Shown: positions 11,094-22,316, counted from the stretch's first letter. The stretch is 64,000 nt of DNA from Plicaturopsis crispa FD-325 SS-3 (GCA_000827205.1 KN832562.1:1195128-1259127); one strand, 5' to 3'. Made by a program: numbers and translations. The notes: generated by a model not told the origin, from the letters alone.

Positions 11094-11759
11094 TCATCGC
11101 ATTCGTGCGACCGCCGCCCGTATTGTCGCCATATCCTTTGCGGCATTATCAGCTGCATCCCGCTGCGTCCGCAAGATCTGTTTCTGGAGGCTCCGCTGCA
11201 CGCCCACCTACACGTCAGCATCGGAAAACACGAAAAACAGAGAACGACGCACGGTAAACGCGCCCTGCACGCCATCGAGCGCCGTCTCGCACGCCGCGAT
11301 CGCAGACTCGGCCTCATCGCCCCGCCCCCGGCCGAGGCGCTTGATCAGCGAGCGGCGGACCTGCGAGTGCTGCACGAGGCGCTGCACCGCGCGGAAGGCG
11401 CCCAGCAGGCTCGCGAGCGGCGCGCGCAGGTCCGCGGCCCCGCGCGCCTGCTGCACGACCTCGCGCGCGAACTGCAGCTCTGAGGCGCAGCGCTCCGCGA
11501 GCCGCTCACACGTCGGCTGGTTTGTCTGCTCGGGTGCGTGGGTTAGTTCAAGGTGCACGCTGAAACGGGGGAGCTGGGTACTCACGAGGACGAGGGGGAG
11601 CGAGGCGTAGATGGCGTGCAGCACCTGCTCAGCTTCCTCGAGGCCTGCAGCCGCAGAGTCTGCTGCAGGGCCAGGCGCCGGGACTGTTCTTGTGCTGGCC
11701 AGCCCGACGGATTTTTGCGTGTGCTGCCGGGTGGTTTTGATGGGGGAAGTGTTCAACAT
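11094..11759 (-). CDS. Short helical protein, possible MLKL-NTD/HeLo-like four-helix domain
   Basis: Three exons, 11759-11586, 11525-11253 and 11195-11094, with introns of 60 and 57 nt and consistent phase, give 182 aa. The second intron has a CTGAC branch-point-like site. After about 40 polar residues the protein is almost wholly helical: an AEQVLHAIYASL helix, then TNQPTCERLAERCASEL, a RAPLASLLGAFRAVQRLVQ helix, and a final DAADNAAKDMATIRAA helix. The TNxxxCxxLAERC pattern and the following paired helices resemble the N-terminal bundle of fungal MLKL-like/HeLo-like adaptor proteins, usually fused to kinases or STAND proteins in programmed cell death. No partner domain is encoded here. The assignment is by pattern only; an unrelated coiled coil is possible. 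Confidence 0.55.
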
Positions 11760-11829
11760 GACGACGATGAAGTGGTTGATGCTAGATTTGATAAGAGGTA
11801 TATTGGAGGACAGGAGCTTTATTGACACT

Positions 11830-12956
11830 TACTTCACTTTATAGCAGTACAAGCCGCGGTGCATGCGGAAGTGAATGCGGATGAGCCCCCGCCGGCAATT
11901 CCCCGCCTCCTCTCTCTCCTCGGATGGACGAGTGGCCCCTGTCTTCGGACGAAGAAGGTATTGCGGGTGCAAAGCGTTGACCCCGACAAATAGGGCTAAA
12001 TCGACTGCTCCCGACGCTTGGATGTATGGGCGGGCAAGCGGGCATAGAACGCTAAGTGCTTTGACTAGCCAACATAGCCTCTGGGGAAAGTTGGCTTTGA
12101 TGTTGTAATCGCAACCGTCGCGCCAATTTTTCGGGTGATTGAAGGGCCTCGGTGTCCAACCTCGTCAAGTTGAGTATGGATCAATCGCCATTTCCGGAAC
12201 TTTTGAGTGAGATAGCAACGACGAGCGAAGAGACAAAATTCCAAGAGCCGATCATAGAGCTTCAGAGCCGCGCTCGAGGACGCACTGCGGCTTGACTGGC
12301 GGACATTTTAGAGCGCCCGTGGATACGCGGACTCGCAAGAAGAATCCTGAAGACTCGCACACAGATCCATGTTCATGAGAGCATTCTGGAAATGAGGCAC
12401 ACGGACATTAAGGACCAAGTAAGGATGTTGTCGATGGTGAGCGTAAGCAAAGAGATCTCAAATTCGAAAAAGACAGACGACGCGGCAACGGCCTGCAAGA
12501 ATAATACGGGCAAACAACCTCCAACGTGGTCAGCCACTTCGCCCTTCCACTAGTAAGACATGCCACGAGTCGTCCAACCTCAAAGTGCCCACTGTCCGCT
12601 ACCCCAGCAATGCGTCGACACTCGACTCACTCTCACGAGCAAAATTTGGGCGAAGTCCTCATCGGTCCATTATAAAATCGGCGCGCACGGTCACTGTGGA
12701 CAATGGCCTATCTGCGAGGGTCTTATCATGAGAAAATATGATGCATAGTTTTCTTTTGGAAACCATGTTTTAGCGGGGCTTAAAAGCAAATCCAAAATAA
12801 ATTATCGTATGCATACATTTCTTCTTGTTTCCGACGATCTCAGATTTTATACGTTCACAGTATGAGCCCCGAATAGAATGAGGCAGATAAATAAAATAAA
12901 GTCCAGATCAGATCCCGGCTTACAACGAGGACATATCGAATCGGATATTAAGATTG
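11830..12956. other. Intergenic, no recognisable gene
   Basis: Short frames only, several crossed by stops. The sequence becomes AT-richer towards 12956, where the Harbinger element is inserted. Confidence 0.4.
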
Positions 12957-12959
12957 AAT

Positions 12960-13153
12960 AGGGGATTACACAGTACCGTTTTCAACCCGTTTTCAGAGCC
13001 GTTTTAGAATCCGTTTTCGATTGTTTTTCGAGATTTTCTGTACACTCAAAACGGCCTCGAAAACGAGTTTCAACTTTGACAAAGGTCCGTTTTCAAGCCT
13101 GTGGTCAGTGCGCTCGCCGCTGCTCGCCGTGCATGCCGCGATCGGAGTTTGAA
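12960..13153 (+). repeat. Left terminal inverted repeat of the Harbinger element
   Basis: It matches the right end (16382-16575) in inverted orientation over 194 bp. The inner 130 bp is almost identical and the outer 60 bp has several differences. The outer part holds a row of CCGTTTT units at roughly 16-bp spacing, a plausible array of transposase binding sites. Confidence 0.93.
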
Positions 13154-13217
13154 TTCACCTCAGGCGCGTTGCACTGCACGCGCCGTGCACGACAGTTCAC
13201 TCTACCGCCTCGTCGAG

Positions 13218-14740
13218 ATGGCTAAACGCGCTGCCCAGGCTTCTCGTTCTGTCTCACCCGAGTCTACTCTTCGGACTGAGCTTGCTCAAGCCAAATCCAA
13301 CAAAGGCAAGAAGAAAGATAACAAGGGCTCTACAGCAGGTTCTTCGAAGGGAAAAAAGACTTCGAGTGCACGGAAAGAGAACAAGGCTGCAGCGGCGCTC
13401 ACGCCAGAGAAGAAAAGGAGGGCGCCGACTATCCAGTAAGCCTGCTCCTATAACGCTACGCTCATGGGTGCTGACACATATCTTTAGATGGTCGAAGAAG
13501 GTGAACTTTCACTTGACGGACGCCCTCCTGACAATTATCGAGGCAAAGGATACATGGAGGGCTTCCCTCGGCTTCTCGACTGACGCTCCGACGAATTCGA
13601 GTGGCGATAGACCTGAAGAGCTATATCGCAAGCTTGCCCGCAAGCTATTTGTCGAGCGCACGGAAAGTGGTGATTGGGGTGAGGAGGATCTCAAGGAATT
13701 GAAGGATGTTGTCAAGAACCGTATTCACTCGTATATTCCCAGCCCTCGTTATGCCTGTACTGTAAACTGACTGTTTTGTGCAGGCTCAAAAACAAATTCC
13801 GTGAACTCCGTCGCATGATGTCTGCGACCGGTCAAGGCCTCATTGAACAAGACAGGGAAGCCGAAATTACCGAAGGTAGTGACATCGATAACCTTTGGCG
13901 TAAGTTTGTCCACTGTTTTCCTCTTATTTGACTTATCTTCCTGATTTTTCGGACCGCTAGAAAAAATCCAGCGCGACTTCCCGTGGTACAAGCGCATGAA
14001 TGCCCTCATGGGAAAGAATCCGATCGTCGATCGGTCCGCGGTCGGAAATAGCACGACGCCAATCGATACCAGCGTGCTTCAGGCGTCGCGCACGAAGTCT
14101 ATTGACCCAGCGGTGAGTACTACTCCGACTGTGATGTTTTATGTCTGTATTCTTATACATCTAGGCTCGTCACTCACCGCCCTGGGAGATCGAGAAGGAC
14201 ACAGATGACGCAGGAGAGCCTGTTCACCTGCGTGGCTCGTCCGCCCCTACGCAGTCGCACGCAGGGTCTCCGGGGCTTGACGAGGACGACGAGGATATGA
14301 GTGACCCCGATCCGGCACCGCCCACGCAGCCTCGCGAACCTTCCACGGTTCCCGCCACTCCGAGCAATCCGAGCCCACCGTCAGCGGCAGCTCCCAACGT
14401 ATCCAGGTGCAAGACCAAGAACCACGCTGAGTCCCTCACGAAGCTTGCGGAGGAGGAGCGCCAGAGCCGCAAGGAAATCGCTGCTGCACTCATCAAGTCT
14501 AGGGACGATTGCGCACGCGCTGATCGCGAGAAAGGTATCGAGATTGAGCGTATACGCTGGCAGGAGCAACGCGCCGAGGCCGAGCGAATCCGACAGCACG
14601 ACCTCCTCATGGTCGAGAGGCAAATCGAACTTGCGCGGATCCAACAGGGTATTCCACCGACACATACCCAGTTCCCTCCCCCATTCCCACCGGGTGCTGG
14701 CCCCGCCAGCAATGCCAACATCGATCCATCGTTCCGTTAA
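13218..14740 (+). CDS. Harbinger-associated SANT/Myb-like DNA-binding protein
   Basis: Five exons, 13218-13435, 13488-13730, 13784-13899, 13961-14112 and 14165-14740, with consistent phase, give 434 aa. The N-terminus (about 70 aa) is Lys/Ser/Ala-rich and looks like a nuclear, DNA-contacting tail. Residues about 73-200 hold a trihelix/SANT-like region (WSKKVNFHLTDALLTIIEAK, later LKNKFRELRRMM and DFPWYKRMNALM). Then comes a Pro/Ser/Asp-rich linker and a C-terminal coiled coil rich in Glu, Arg and Gln (EEERQSRKEIAAALIKSRDD). In PIF/Harbinger elements the second gene encodes such a protein, which works with the transposase in nuclear import and end binding. It converges on the transposase gene, with 88 bp between stops. 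Confidence 0.85.
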
Positions 14741-14828
14741 CCTCTTTCTCATCGACATTCCGTATCCCTCCTTTCTTTCATGTCGAAGCCACTACAGTTT
14801 CGCTCACTCATTCTGTTTTATTCCTCTT

Positions 14829-16316
14829 TTAATCCCCGTACAAGTACGCAAACAATTTCTTCTTCAACTGCTCCCTCTTTAATCTTCCCTCTAATAACTC
14901 GATGTCGCTTCCCTCTTCATGTCCATCGTCGCCCATGTCTATGTCGTCCTCCTCCCTTTGCACTAGCCACTCTCTCCGCTCCTGCCGCTCCCTTGCTACA
15001 TATGTCTGCCCATCAATATAAAACTGGTCCAATGAAAAATAGTCACTGTTTTCGTGGTTCATGGCAAAGGAATGAAGCAGAATGCAAGATGTTATCCACA
15101 GAGCTGCAATCTGCATGCTGCGTGGATTGCTGATGTGAACGCGAAGACCACGAAGTGAAGACCAACGTCCTTTGAGAAATCCAACGCAGTGCTCGGAGCG
15201 TATACGGACTTTTGAGATGTGATAGTTGTACTCGGTGTTGGCGCGCTCATCACTTTCCGGTCTATTGGAAATCTCTAAGTAAGTATTATGTAGAATATCA
15301 ATTGAAGACAGGAAATACATACTTCTTGTAAGGGGCCTGGCACCAGGTCCGCAATGGGTATGCTGAATCAGCCCATACCCACTCCTTTTCTCCCAGCAGT
15401 CTCTTATGCTCTTGGGGGACACGCGTGTCTAGCCAAGCAGTGGCATCGTGCTGACTTCCCGGCATCCCTACTCCAAAATCAATGATATGGAGGTCAGGCG
15501 TGGAAATGAGCTTGAAATTCAAGTAGATCAGGCATTGAAAATGGCTATAGCATGCAATCAAGATGTACTTACCTGCGCATTCAAGGAATAATTTGATTTG
15601 CGGTCAAAGAACGAATTCCCGTGTGACTCCGGACGCTGGAATAGTGGGACAAGGGTGCCGTCCACCATCAACCACCCATCTCGCCACTCAGGGCAAGAAT
15701 TCGCCTCTACCCATGCCTTCGCCCGCTCCTTGTCCTCGTCACTCGCCCACTGCAGTGCTGACTGACGGAACCGCTCGGAGCAGATTGCAGCCATGACACG
15801 TCTTGTGAAAAGGCGCACTGTGCCGTAGCCTTTTCCGAATGCTAGTGCAACCTTCATCGTACTGGCCGCATTTCCGAAGTGGCCAAATCGATAGAGAGCA
15901 ATGGCGATCTGCTCTTCAATAGGAGCCTGTGAATTGTTGGAATCGTTATGAAAGACTGGGTCATCACGGAGTGCGGATACGAGATCGTCAAAGCAGGATG
16001 GGTCCATGCGAACATAGGATCGGAATATGTCAGGAAAGTGATCCTTCCACTGGCCAAGGAGGAGACTTAGCAACTCTCCACTTTTAGGGATATCACGGCG
16101 CTCCTCCAGGTAGTGCTCTGAGTACAGGTCTGCAAGCGCATGAAGCGCATTTTGGGACATGTTTGATCGTAGGAGCTCGTTCTCGAGGTCGGCATCGGGT
16201 TCGTTGGGATCAGCTAAGAGGCTCAGCATATCAGATTCTGCCTCCGCAATCAGACCAACAAGAAAAGCCTGCTCGAGATAGTCAGCAGTCTCTGACCGCT
16301 CTGAGGTCCGTGGCAT
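14829..16316 (-). CDS. PIF/Harbinger DDE transposase
   Basis: Three exons, 16316-15573, 15510-15323 and 15261-14829, give 454 aa. The second intron ends at the third of three possible AGs, the one that keeps frame. The DDE_Tnp_4 signatures are complete: Asp219 in LMVDGTLVPL, Asp296 in VWADSAYPLRTW and Glu334 in KVRIRSEHCVGFLKGRW. An N-terminal region with a helix-turn-helix-like stretch (YRFGHFGNAASTMKVALAFGKG) precedes the catalytic core. The enzyme would cut at the terminal repeats and insert into a 3-bp target. The acidic then basic C-terminus follows the family plan. It looks intact. Confidence 0.95.
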
Positions 16317-16381
16317 CGTGCAACAGTGGTATAGCGCAACAAGTGCGGGCGCGATATCGAGAGATCGCGAGATAGCGGTAT

Positions 16382-16575
16382 TTCAAACTCCGATCGCGGC
16401 ATGCACGGCGAGCAGCGGCGAGCGCACTGACCACAGGCTTGAAAACGGACCTTTGTCAAAGTTGAAACTCGTTTTCGAGGCCGTTTTGAGTGTACAGAAA
16501 ATCTCGGAAAAAAATCCAAAACGGATCTCAAAACGGCTCTTAAAACGGGTTGAAAACGGTACTGTGTAATCCCCT
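16382..16575 (-). repeat. Right terminal inverted repeat of the Harbinger element
   Basis: Inverted copy of 12960-13153. The inner end of the match is the shared motif GATCGGAGTTTGAA, after which the two sides diverge. Confidence 0.93.
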
Positions 16576-17539
16576 AATGCCGCGAACATGATTTTAATAT
16601 ATTCCACTGTTTCATCTCAGATTACATGCTGATGATAATTTCAATATAAGCTGCATCATATCTTGCCATGAAGCTTCCCTAGCTGCGACGTGTACTTAAT
16701 ATATTCCGCGATATGTCCTTCGTCGTTCGCAGCGCGCCTCGGATATCGGAGTCCGCGCATGTACTGTGCATGGATCCAGACGGAGGCATCCGAGGGCACG
16801 CGTGGCGTGGTGCCACCCATGGACCGTTCATAAGTCCACCTCCCCGCGGGCCCGGGGACACTCGTGTGGCCAAAAAAGACTGGCCGTCTGCACATTTGCG
16901 CGACGGCCGGTCGTAAGTCGGTGTTCTACACTATAGTCTACAGGTTCGTGATTCAACATTATTGAGGGCATGCAGATGGGTGGGTGGGGGCGGGGTGCGA
17001 GTTCGAACTCTGGCGTGTACGCGCGTGTCTTCTGACAAGTCAGAGGGAGAGTATGAGAGGCGCGTGGGTAGTCGGGGCTGACTCCGCGGGCTGCGAATAT
17101 GCAAAGTTGTAAAAAACGGATAATGACGAGTCAACATTCAAAACTGACTTACTGGTCGCGCGCGCACCGCTCTCTGAAGCGCAGTCTGCTGTTACTTCCT
17201 CTGAATGGTCGAAATGCCCTGCAAGTAGAACGACAGGGTACAGTTTCTAAGACATACGGCCGTAAGAGTCCATACTCCCGTATATGAAAAAATACCTCAC
17301 CACTCGTAAACACGAGCACTGGCGTAAACTCGAGCTGCACATGCCATGCCGTACGCCCCAAAGAGCAGACTTTATCGTGCGGGAATCTGAAACGGAACAC
17401 TCGTAGGCAGAGATGACGAGTAGAAAGAAATGTGAACTTACCGGGGATGAAGCCCGCGCGAAGGCTCGGCCATCTCGAGTACCGCCGGCTCGCAGCCACG
17501 GCTTGGTTAACGCGATTTGGATGCTTGGAAACGACAGGT

Positions 17540-18445
17540 CATGTAAGCACGAATGAGTAGCGCAAAGCAACGAGGATTCACCGCGCGTGAGGACGACGAC
17601 GAGCGCCGCTCCCGGGCCTTCGATCTATATATACAACGTCTTGCACGGCGGGGCACGCGCCCACAACTTAAAGCGAAGGGAGGCGGCGCGCGCGCCGCTG
17701 AAGTGAGTCGAACGGCCAGGGTGACGACGAGGGATGCAAGGAGGCCCTGTGAACGAACGAGCATCAGTGCCAGCGCAGGTGTCGAGGCAAAAAGAGCGTA
17801 CCTCGACGTCTATCGAGCGGCTGACGCTGCTCGCGGGAAGACGATCCATACATACATCATCTTATACGTCGGCTCAAGGAGGAGGAGGGTGGAGGCAGCG
17901 CTACACGCTGCACGAGCAAATTGTGCTGCCAAGACAGCGATGCGAGGGTGATGGCGGGCCTGCGAGTACGAAACCATGAGTACCGAGCAACATGTGGAGG
18001 GGCGGCAAACTTACCGAGAGACATCGCCAGCGGCTGCGCCGCTCGCGGTGACTCGATCCATATATACAACGCCATGTCGGAGGGACCGCAAATCGTGAAC
18101 AGCAGCGACGAGAAGGCGTCGCTCCACGCCGCATCGTGGAACCGTCGCACAAGATATCTACGAACACAGAAAAAAGATTAGCCGTGACACCGGAAGGCAA
18201 CGAGACGAGACACATACCTTCCGGGAGCTTGATGTGGCCTGCTTCTACGATACGCGAACGCGCTCGCTGGCCAAAATTTCTCGAATTCGAAGCGAGGCGT
18301 GTATTTTCGTCTAAAATAGCCGAGCTTAGCTGAGGGCACGACAAGGCTAACCTTCAAGGGATCCCTATAGGTACTCCCCGCAAGTACGCTATGGAAGCCG
18401 TTCCGGCTGCGTACCTTCTCGCATCTCGAGCTACTCAGCATCTTG
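17540..18445. repeat. Degraded dispersed repeat, related to 55520-56010
   Basis: Segments at 18041-18075 and 18240-18290 are clearly similar to 55560-55595 and 55905-55960, in the same order and orientation. Shared strings include CATATATACAACGCCATGT and AATGTGGCCTGCTTGTACGATACGCG-like sequence (the latter quoted from the 55.9-kb copy). A weaker third copy of the first module lies at 17618-17645. On the minus strand the shared parts sit in exon-like frames bounded by GT..AG signals, for example the peptide ALYIWIESPRAA, so the repeat may come from a duplicated, now decayed gene or transposon. I cannot name the family. Confidence 0.5.
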
Positions 18446-18667
18446 GGTGAAATGGCGTGTCTTCAGTACATGTTGTGGCAAAACAGAGGATCTGCTCCTA
18501 CTTCAAACGAGGGAGGGTGGGGGACTCCAGTGAACGCAAAGTTACCGCGGCTCAAACACGCCACGTACAGGTGGGGCAAATAACGTCTGAAGGCGCATAA
18601 AGGCGCTTCTTGAGCTCAACGCAAACGCCGCAAGGCAAGATAGCAGGCGTCCTTGTAATCATTTTGT

Positions 18668-18755
18668 AATGTCCTACAGTACTTACTGTAAATGCGAATT
18701 ACAATCTCTGCAGTATCTTACCGCTGCAGTAGTCTACTGCGCACATCATAATGCC
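18668..18755 (+). repeat. Left terminal inverted repeat of the KDZ element (approximate)
   Basis: About 80 bp aligns with the reverse complement of 30784-30870. The shared core reads ACAGTA, AATTACAAT, CAGTA, GCAGTA and CTACTGC, ending ATAATGCC. Both arms contain small imperfect palindromes of the form GCAGTA..TACTGC. Several mismatches are present. Confidence 0.7.
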
Positions 18756-18904
18756 CTGCTGCAATCCTGTACCCCCGGGATTGCAGCCTAGCTTGTCCGA
18801 AATCTGCCTGCTGACAAATCATCCTTGTAGCCGACCATTTTGGTTCAAACCTTGCCCTCCATATTTTTCCGTGCATCGGTGCCAATGCATCACTCGTTCC
18901 CCTG

Positions 18905-19040
18905 CTATTTCGGACTTCGGAAATATCTCTCCGGCGTTGAGTAGCACTTCCTCGCGACTTCGCGCGTCTTTGTCCCCCACTATTTCGGACTTCGGATTCA
19001 TACTTCCGGCGTTGAATAGCAGCACCCTCGCGCGTTGCTG
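18905..19040. repeat. Two-copy tandem repeat, 75-bp period
   Basis: Two imperfect copies start with CTATTTCGGACTTCGGA at 18905 and 18980 and share a CCGGCGTTGARTAGCA block. It lies just inside the left end of the KDZ element and may be a subterminal protein-binding repeat. Confidence 0.7.
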
Positions 19041-19326
19041 GCATAGCCGTCAAATTTAATTCCTTTTTTGGATTGCGACCTTCTCGACTGGCGTTGAATG
19101 CGCCTCGCGTCATTTTGTTCATCCCGAAAATTCTAAGTCAACATGGACACACCCAAATGTTTGCCTGCGAGAATTTTCACTTTTGAGGGTCTCATTATTT
19201 TCTCATTTCCACATGTAATGCAAAACAAATTTCACTCGTATTCAAGAAAGCATGTAGAGTAACTAATAACAGCAAGTCAACAAAGCATAGGACGACAAAA
19301 GCATGGTAATGATAACGGCGCAGAGC

Positions 19327-22316
19327 TTATCCTGCGAGGCGTTTCGAGCTGCAAAACTGTGAGCAAAACTTGGTGAGAAAAACGGGCACTGGAACTTACC
19401 GGCGTTCTCCTTGAGCACTCTCGGACGCCTTGCGCTTGCTAACAGACGACCCCGACGATGAACCCGCAGCCGACGAAGGCGCAGTCGGCTGGGTGGCAGC
19501 TGATGACGAACCCTCAACCACAGTTGAGGAGTTGCGAGTGGTGTCGGCAAGGCGGTCGAAGACGAGGGTGAGGTCGGCCACAGCTTCGCGCCAGTGAGCA
19601 ACCCCGTGTAAGGGCCGCAGTCGGTCGGTGTTGAAAAGCGCGTTCCCCCACCAAGACAGGGAGACAATGACCAATATAAGGCCACAGCTCCCTGCCAGCT
19701 GGAGGACCTTCCAGTCGAGATCAGGGCTGGAGTCGCTCGGGCGCACACAGCCGCGTCGAACGCGGCCACGGGGCTGAATGGTCGTCCACCACATCCACCA
19801 ACTCCTGTCGAAGTGGTCGATGCTCGCGACGTCCTCGTCCTCGTCAGTCTGTCTGTGCGTCTTGATCCAGCGAGCCACTTCCGGCGGCCTGTTCGCAGCG
19901 ATGAGTTTCGGATGCTTGTCCTCAAGCTGTGACAGTTGATTAGATAGATATTGACACACAAAGCTCGTTACTTACTGGGAAACCCTCCCTGCGTTCGAAT
20001 GCAACAAACTTTGCAACACACTCCTCCCAATCCCTTCCCCAATCCTTCTCGACGGTGAAGAGACGATAAAACTCGTGCATGAGCGGAGGCCAGTCGCTGT
20101 TGTCGATATTAGACAGCGGCGACGACGGTGCAGGGCTAGATTCAGGAGGGGCGGCAGGAGGCGGAGCGCTGACAGTCTTGGTGCTATGTTTCGGACGCGG
20201 ACGCGGACGCGAACCGCTTTTCAGCGCGACGATAGCGTTTACGCGGTTCTGACGCTGTTCACGGAGAACCTCGACGCTCTTCTTCGTCGTGCTCCCTGCA
20301 GTACCAGAAACGTCAGGCGCGGCGGAGCCGGATACCGTGGTGGGCGCAGGAGCCGGTGATGAAGGTCCAGGCGACGCAGCCGAGTTGACGTGGCCCGCGA
20401 GAGGAGAGGTTGCTCCAGCAGAAGGGCCCTGGCTGTTGTTGGATAGACCACCGGCCGACACATCCGCGGTGGAAGGAGTGGGGGCAGCGACGGCACTGGA
20501 GACGGCGCCGGCACCGGCAACGGTGGAGGCAGGGGCAGGGACAGGGGCAGGGTCGGCGGTGGCAGCAGTGGCAGCAGCGGCAGGGGCAGGGGCAGCGGTG
20601 GCAGGGGCAGCGGTGTCGGCGAGGGCAGGGGCAGCGGTGTCGGCGGTGGCAGGGGCAGCGGTGTCGGCGGTGGCAGCAGCGGTGGCAGCAGCGGTGGCAG
20701 CGGTGTCGGCAGCAGGAGTGGCAGCGGTGTCGGCAGCAGGAGTGGGGGTCGGTGTCTCATTGCGACGCAAAGCAGAGGAGGGGCCGGCAGATTGGTCCCG
20801 AGCATCATGCTCACCTGCATCCTCCAAGTCCGATCCAAACAGCCCGTCCTCCTCTCCCCGTGCAGGCCCACCCGCCTCGTCCTCCTGTACTTCCGGCCAC
20901 CTAGGCGTAGGCGACCTTGACGGCGTAGCGCTGACAGGCTGTCGTTCCTGTCGTCCTGTCGTCCCGTCGCCCATGTTGATGTCGCCGTCCTCAGCAAACC
21001 GGTACAGTTTGTCGCCAGGCAGTACCCCGGACGCCGGAGTTCTTTGCGGCAGAGCGCGTGCTGCCCGTTCCTCGGGTGCTGTGCACGGCATCAATATCTC
21101 GATCAATTAATGATGCGAATCGTTACTTACTGAAGACCTTGTGCGCAAACGCGCACATCGAGTCCCGAATGATTTGCATGGCGCGGGGGTCTGCATCGGG
21201 CCATTTCTGGGGCATCAAGCCCTTTGTTTTGCCGGCGTGAACGCTGAGAAAGACGAGTCAGCGAACAGAATGTGAAACCAAGTCAATAGAACGTACCTGC
21301 GTATCTCAATTTCCCCACCCTTCTCGGCGATGGGCCCGGACACGATGATCGCGACGACCATGTTGGATCTCTCCAGGATCAGGTCGGCCATTGGCTGGAG
21401 ATAGTAGCCTAAGTCGGTGAGTGCTCTAGCGTTGCATTAGTAATGCGGGCGACGAGAATTAGGGGAAAGCATACGCACTGGTGAAACTGCTCGGGGGTAC
21501 GCATTGCCCCGCCTTCCTTGTTCGCTTCGAAGTCCTCCAACTCGGCCCGCCTCTCCTCCTTAGCCAATACTTCTAGCTCTGCCCGAAATTCCTCCGACTC
21601 CTCTTCGTACATCCTGTTTGTCACGCGATTGCGGACGTTGAGACGCGTGGGACCGCGTAAGTTCTGCGGGTTGCCGGCTGCTTTGATGTCCTCCCATTCC
21701 CTGTTCTCGCGCGCCCATTCTTTCTCGAATTCGGGCTTGATCCGCTCGTCATAGTATTTCTTCGAATAGAACTGCGTCATGCGCATCTTTCGCGGGGGCT
21801 TAGAGACCTTGTCGGCGATGTCGTCGAAAAGGGCGTCGAGCTTGTCAGATCGCCGCTCGCGCTGGAGTAGCTTCCGGTACTGGTGCCGGTACCACTGGGC
21901 AATTTTCTACAATGACCGTCAGTCAAGCACGAATGAAGCAACAGGAACAGTATGAAAAATATACGCACTTTGCGCGCCAATTTGTACGCTTCGGCTCTCT
22001 GGTTGGCCACCTCCTCATCCAAGTCCTCTGCGTCTGGGTCTTCTTCGTCAATGGACTCGTCGGAGGGGTCCTCGACATCGTTTTCGATGTCCTGCTCCAA
22101 AGGAAGGTCCCAGCCGTACTTCTTGAAGAAAAGCTTCGTCACGTTGTTGTAGAATATACCAGCCTTGTCCGGCCCAGCATCGACGGCCTTCTGCCAGACC
22201 TCCCGGCGGGAGTGGAAGAAGGCGAACTTGGTGCCCTGGAAATCAGAGATGCGGCCAGGTGGTCGGTCGGATTTAGCCTTTGGGGGCCCTCGTGGTCTCC
22301 CTTTGCCTTTGGCCAT
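19327..22316 (-). CDS. Large KDZ-associated protein of unknown function
   Basis: Seven exons keep phase: 22316-21969, 21906-21479, 21425-21297, 21243-21131, 21078-19976, 19926-19400 and a final 22-nt exon 19348-19327. They give 889 aa. If the last intron is retained, the protein ends one codon later at 19396. The N-terminus is basic (GRPRGPPKAKSDRPPGR), followed by FAFFHSRREVW and a KYGWDL segment, then an acidic stretch and helical, charged regions. Exon 5 holds about 150 residues of Ala/Pro/Thr low complexity (repeats of ADTAAP) and a basic KSGSRPRPRPK patch. Exon 6 contains a hydrophobic segment (LAGSCGLILVIVSLSWWG) that may be a membrane helix. I do not recognise a catalytic domain. Its position inside the terminal repeats and its divergent orientation to the RNase H1-N gene suggest a transposon-encoded accessory protein. 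Confidence 0.75.
20530..20755. repeat. Ala/Thr/Pro-coding minisatellite in exon 5 of the 889-aa gene
   Basis: The plus strand shows tandem variants of GGCAGGGGCAGCGGTGTCGG and GGTGGCAGCAG units. On the coding (minus) strand they encode repeated ADTAAP/ATAAAT peptides. Repeat number is probably unstable. Confidence 0.8.

Larger units (their letters stand above)
12960..16575. mobile_element. Complete PIF/Harbinger DNA transposon
   Basis: A 3616-bp element is bounded by 194-bp terminal inverted repeats beginning AGGGGATTACACAGTACCG. It is flanked by AAT on both sides (12957-12959 and 16576-16578), a 3-bp target duplication as expected for this superfamily. The element ends could be read one base differently, leaving ATA and TAA flanks. 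It carries two convergent intact genes, the standard Harbinger pair: a DDE transposase on the minus strand and a SANT/Myb-like DNA-binding protein on the plus strand. No stops or frameshifts were found, so it may have moved recently and be autonomous. Confidence 0.93.

Noticed and set aside
14224-14721. Minus-strand open frame of about 165 codons
   Set aside because: Antisense to the last exon of the SANT/Myb-like Harbinger gene, whose exon chain and coiled coil are convincing.
16985-17000. GAGTTCGAACTC resembling a tRNA B-box
   Set aside because: It is a plain palindrome; no A-box, acceptor stem or anticodon arm could be folded around it.
20289-21110. Long plus-strand open frame of 273 codons, Ala/Gly/Val-rich
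   Set aside because: It is the antisense shadow of the Ala/Thr/Pro-rich exon 5 of the 889-aa minus-strand gene; its composition follows the repeat.
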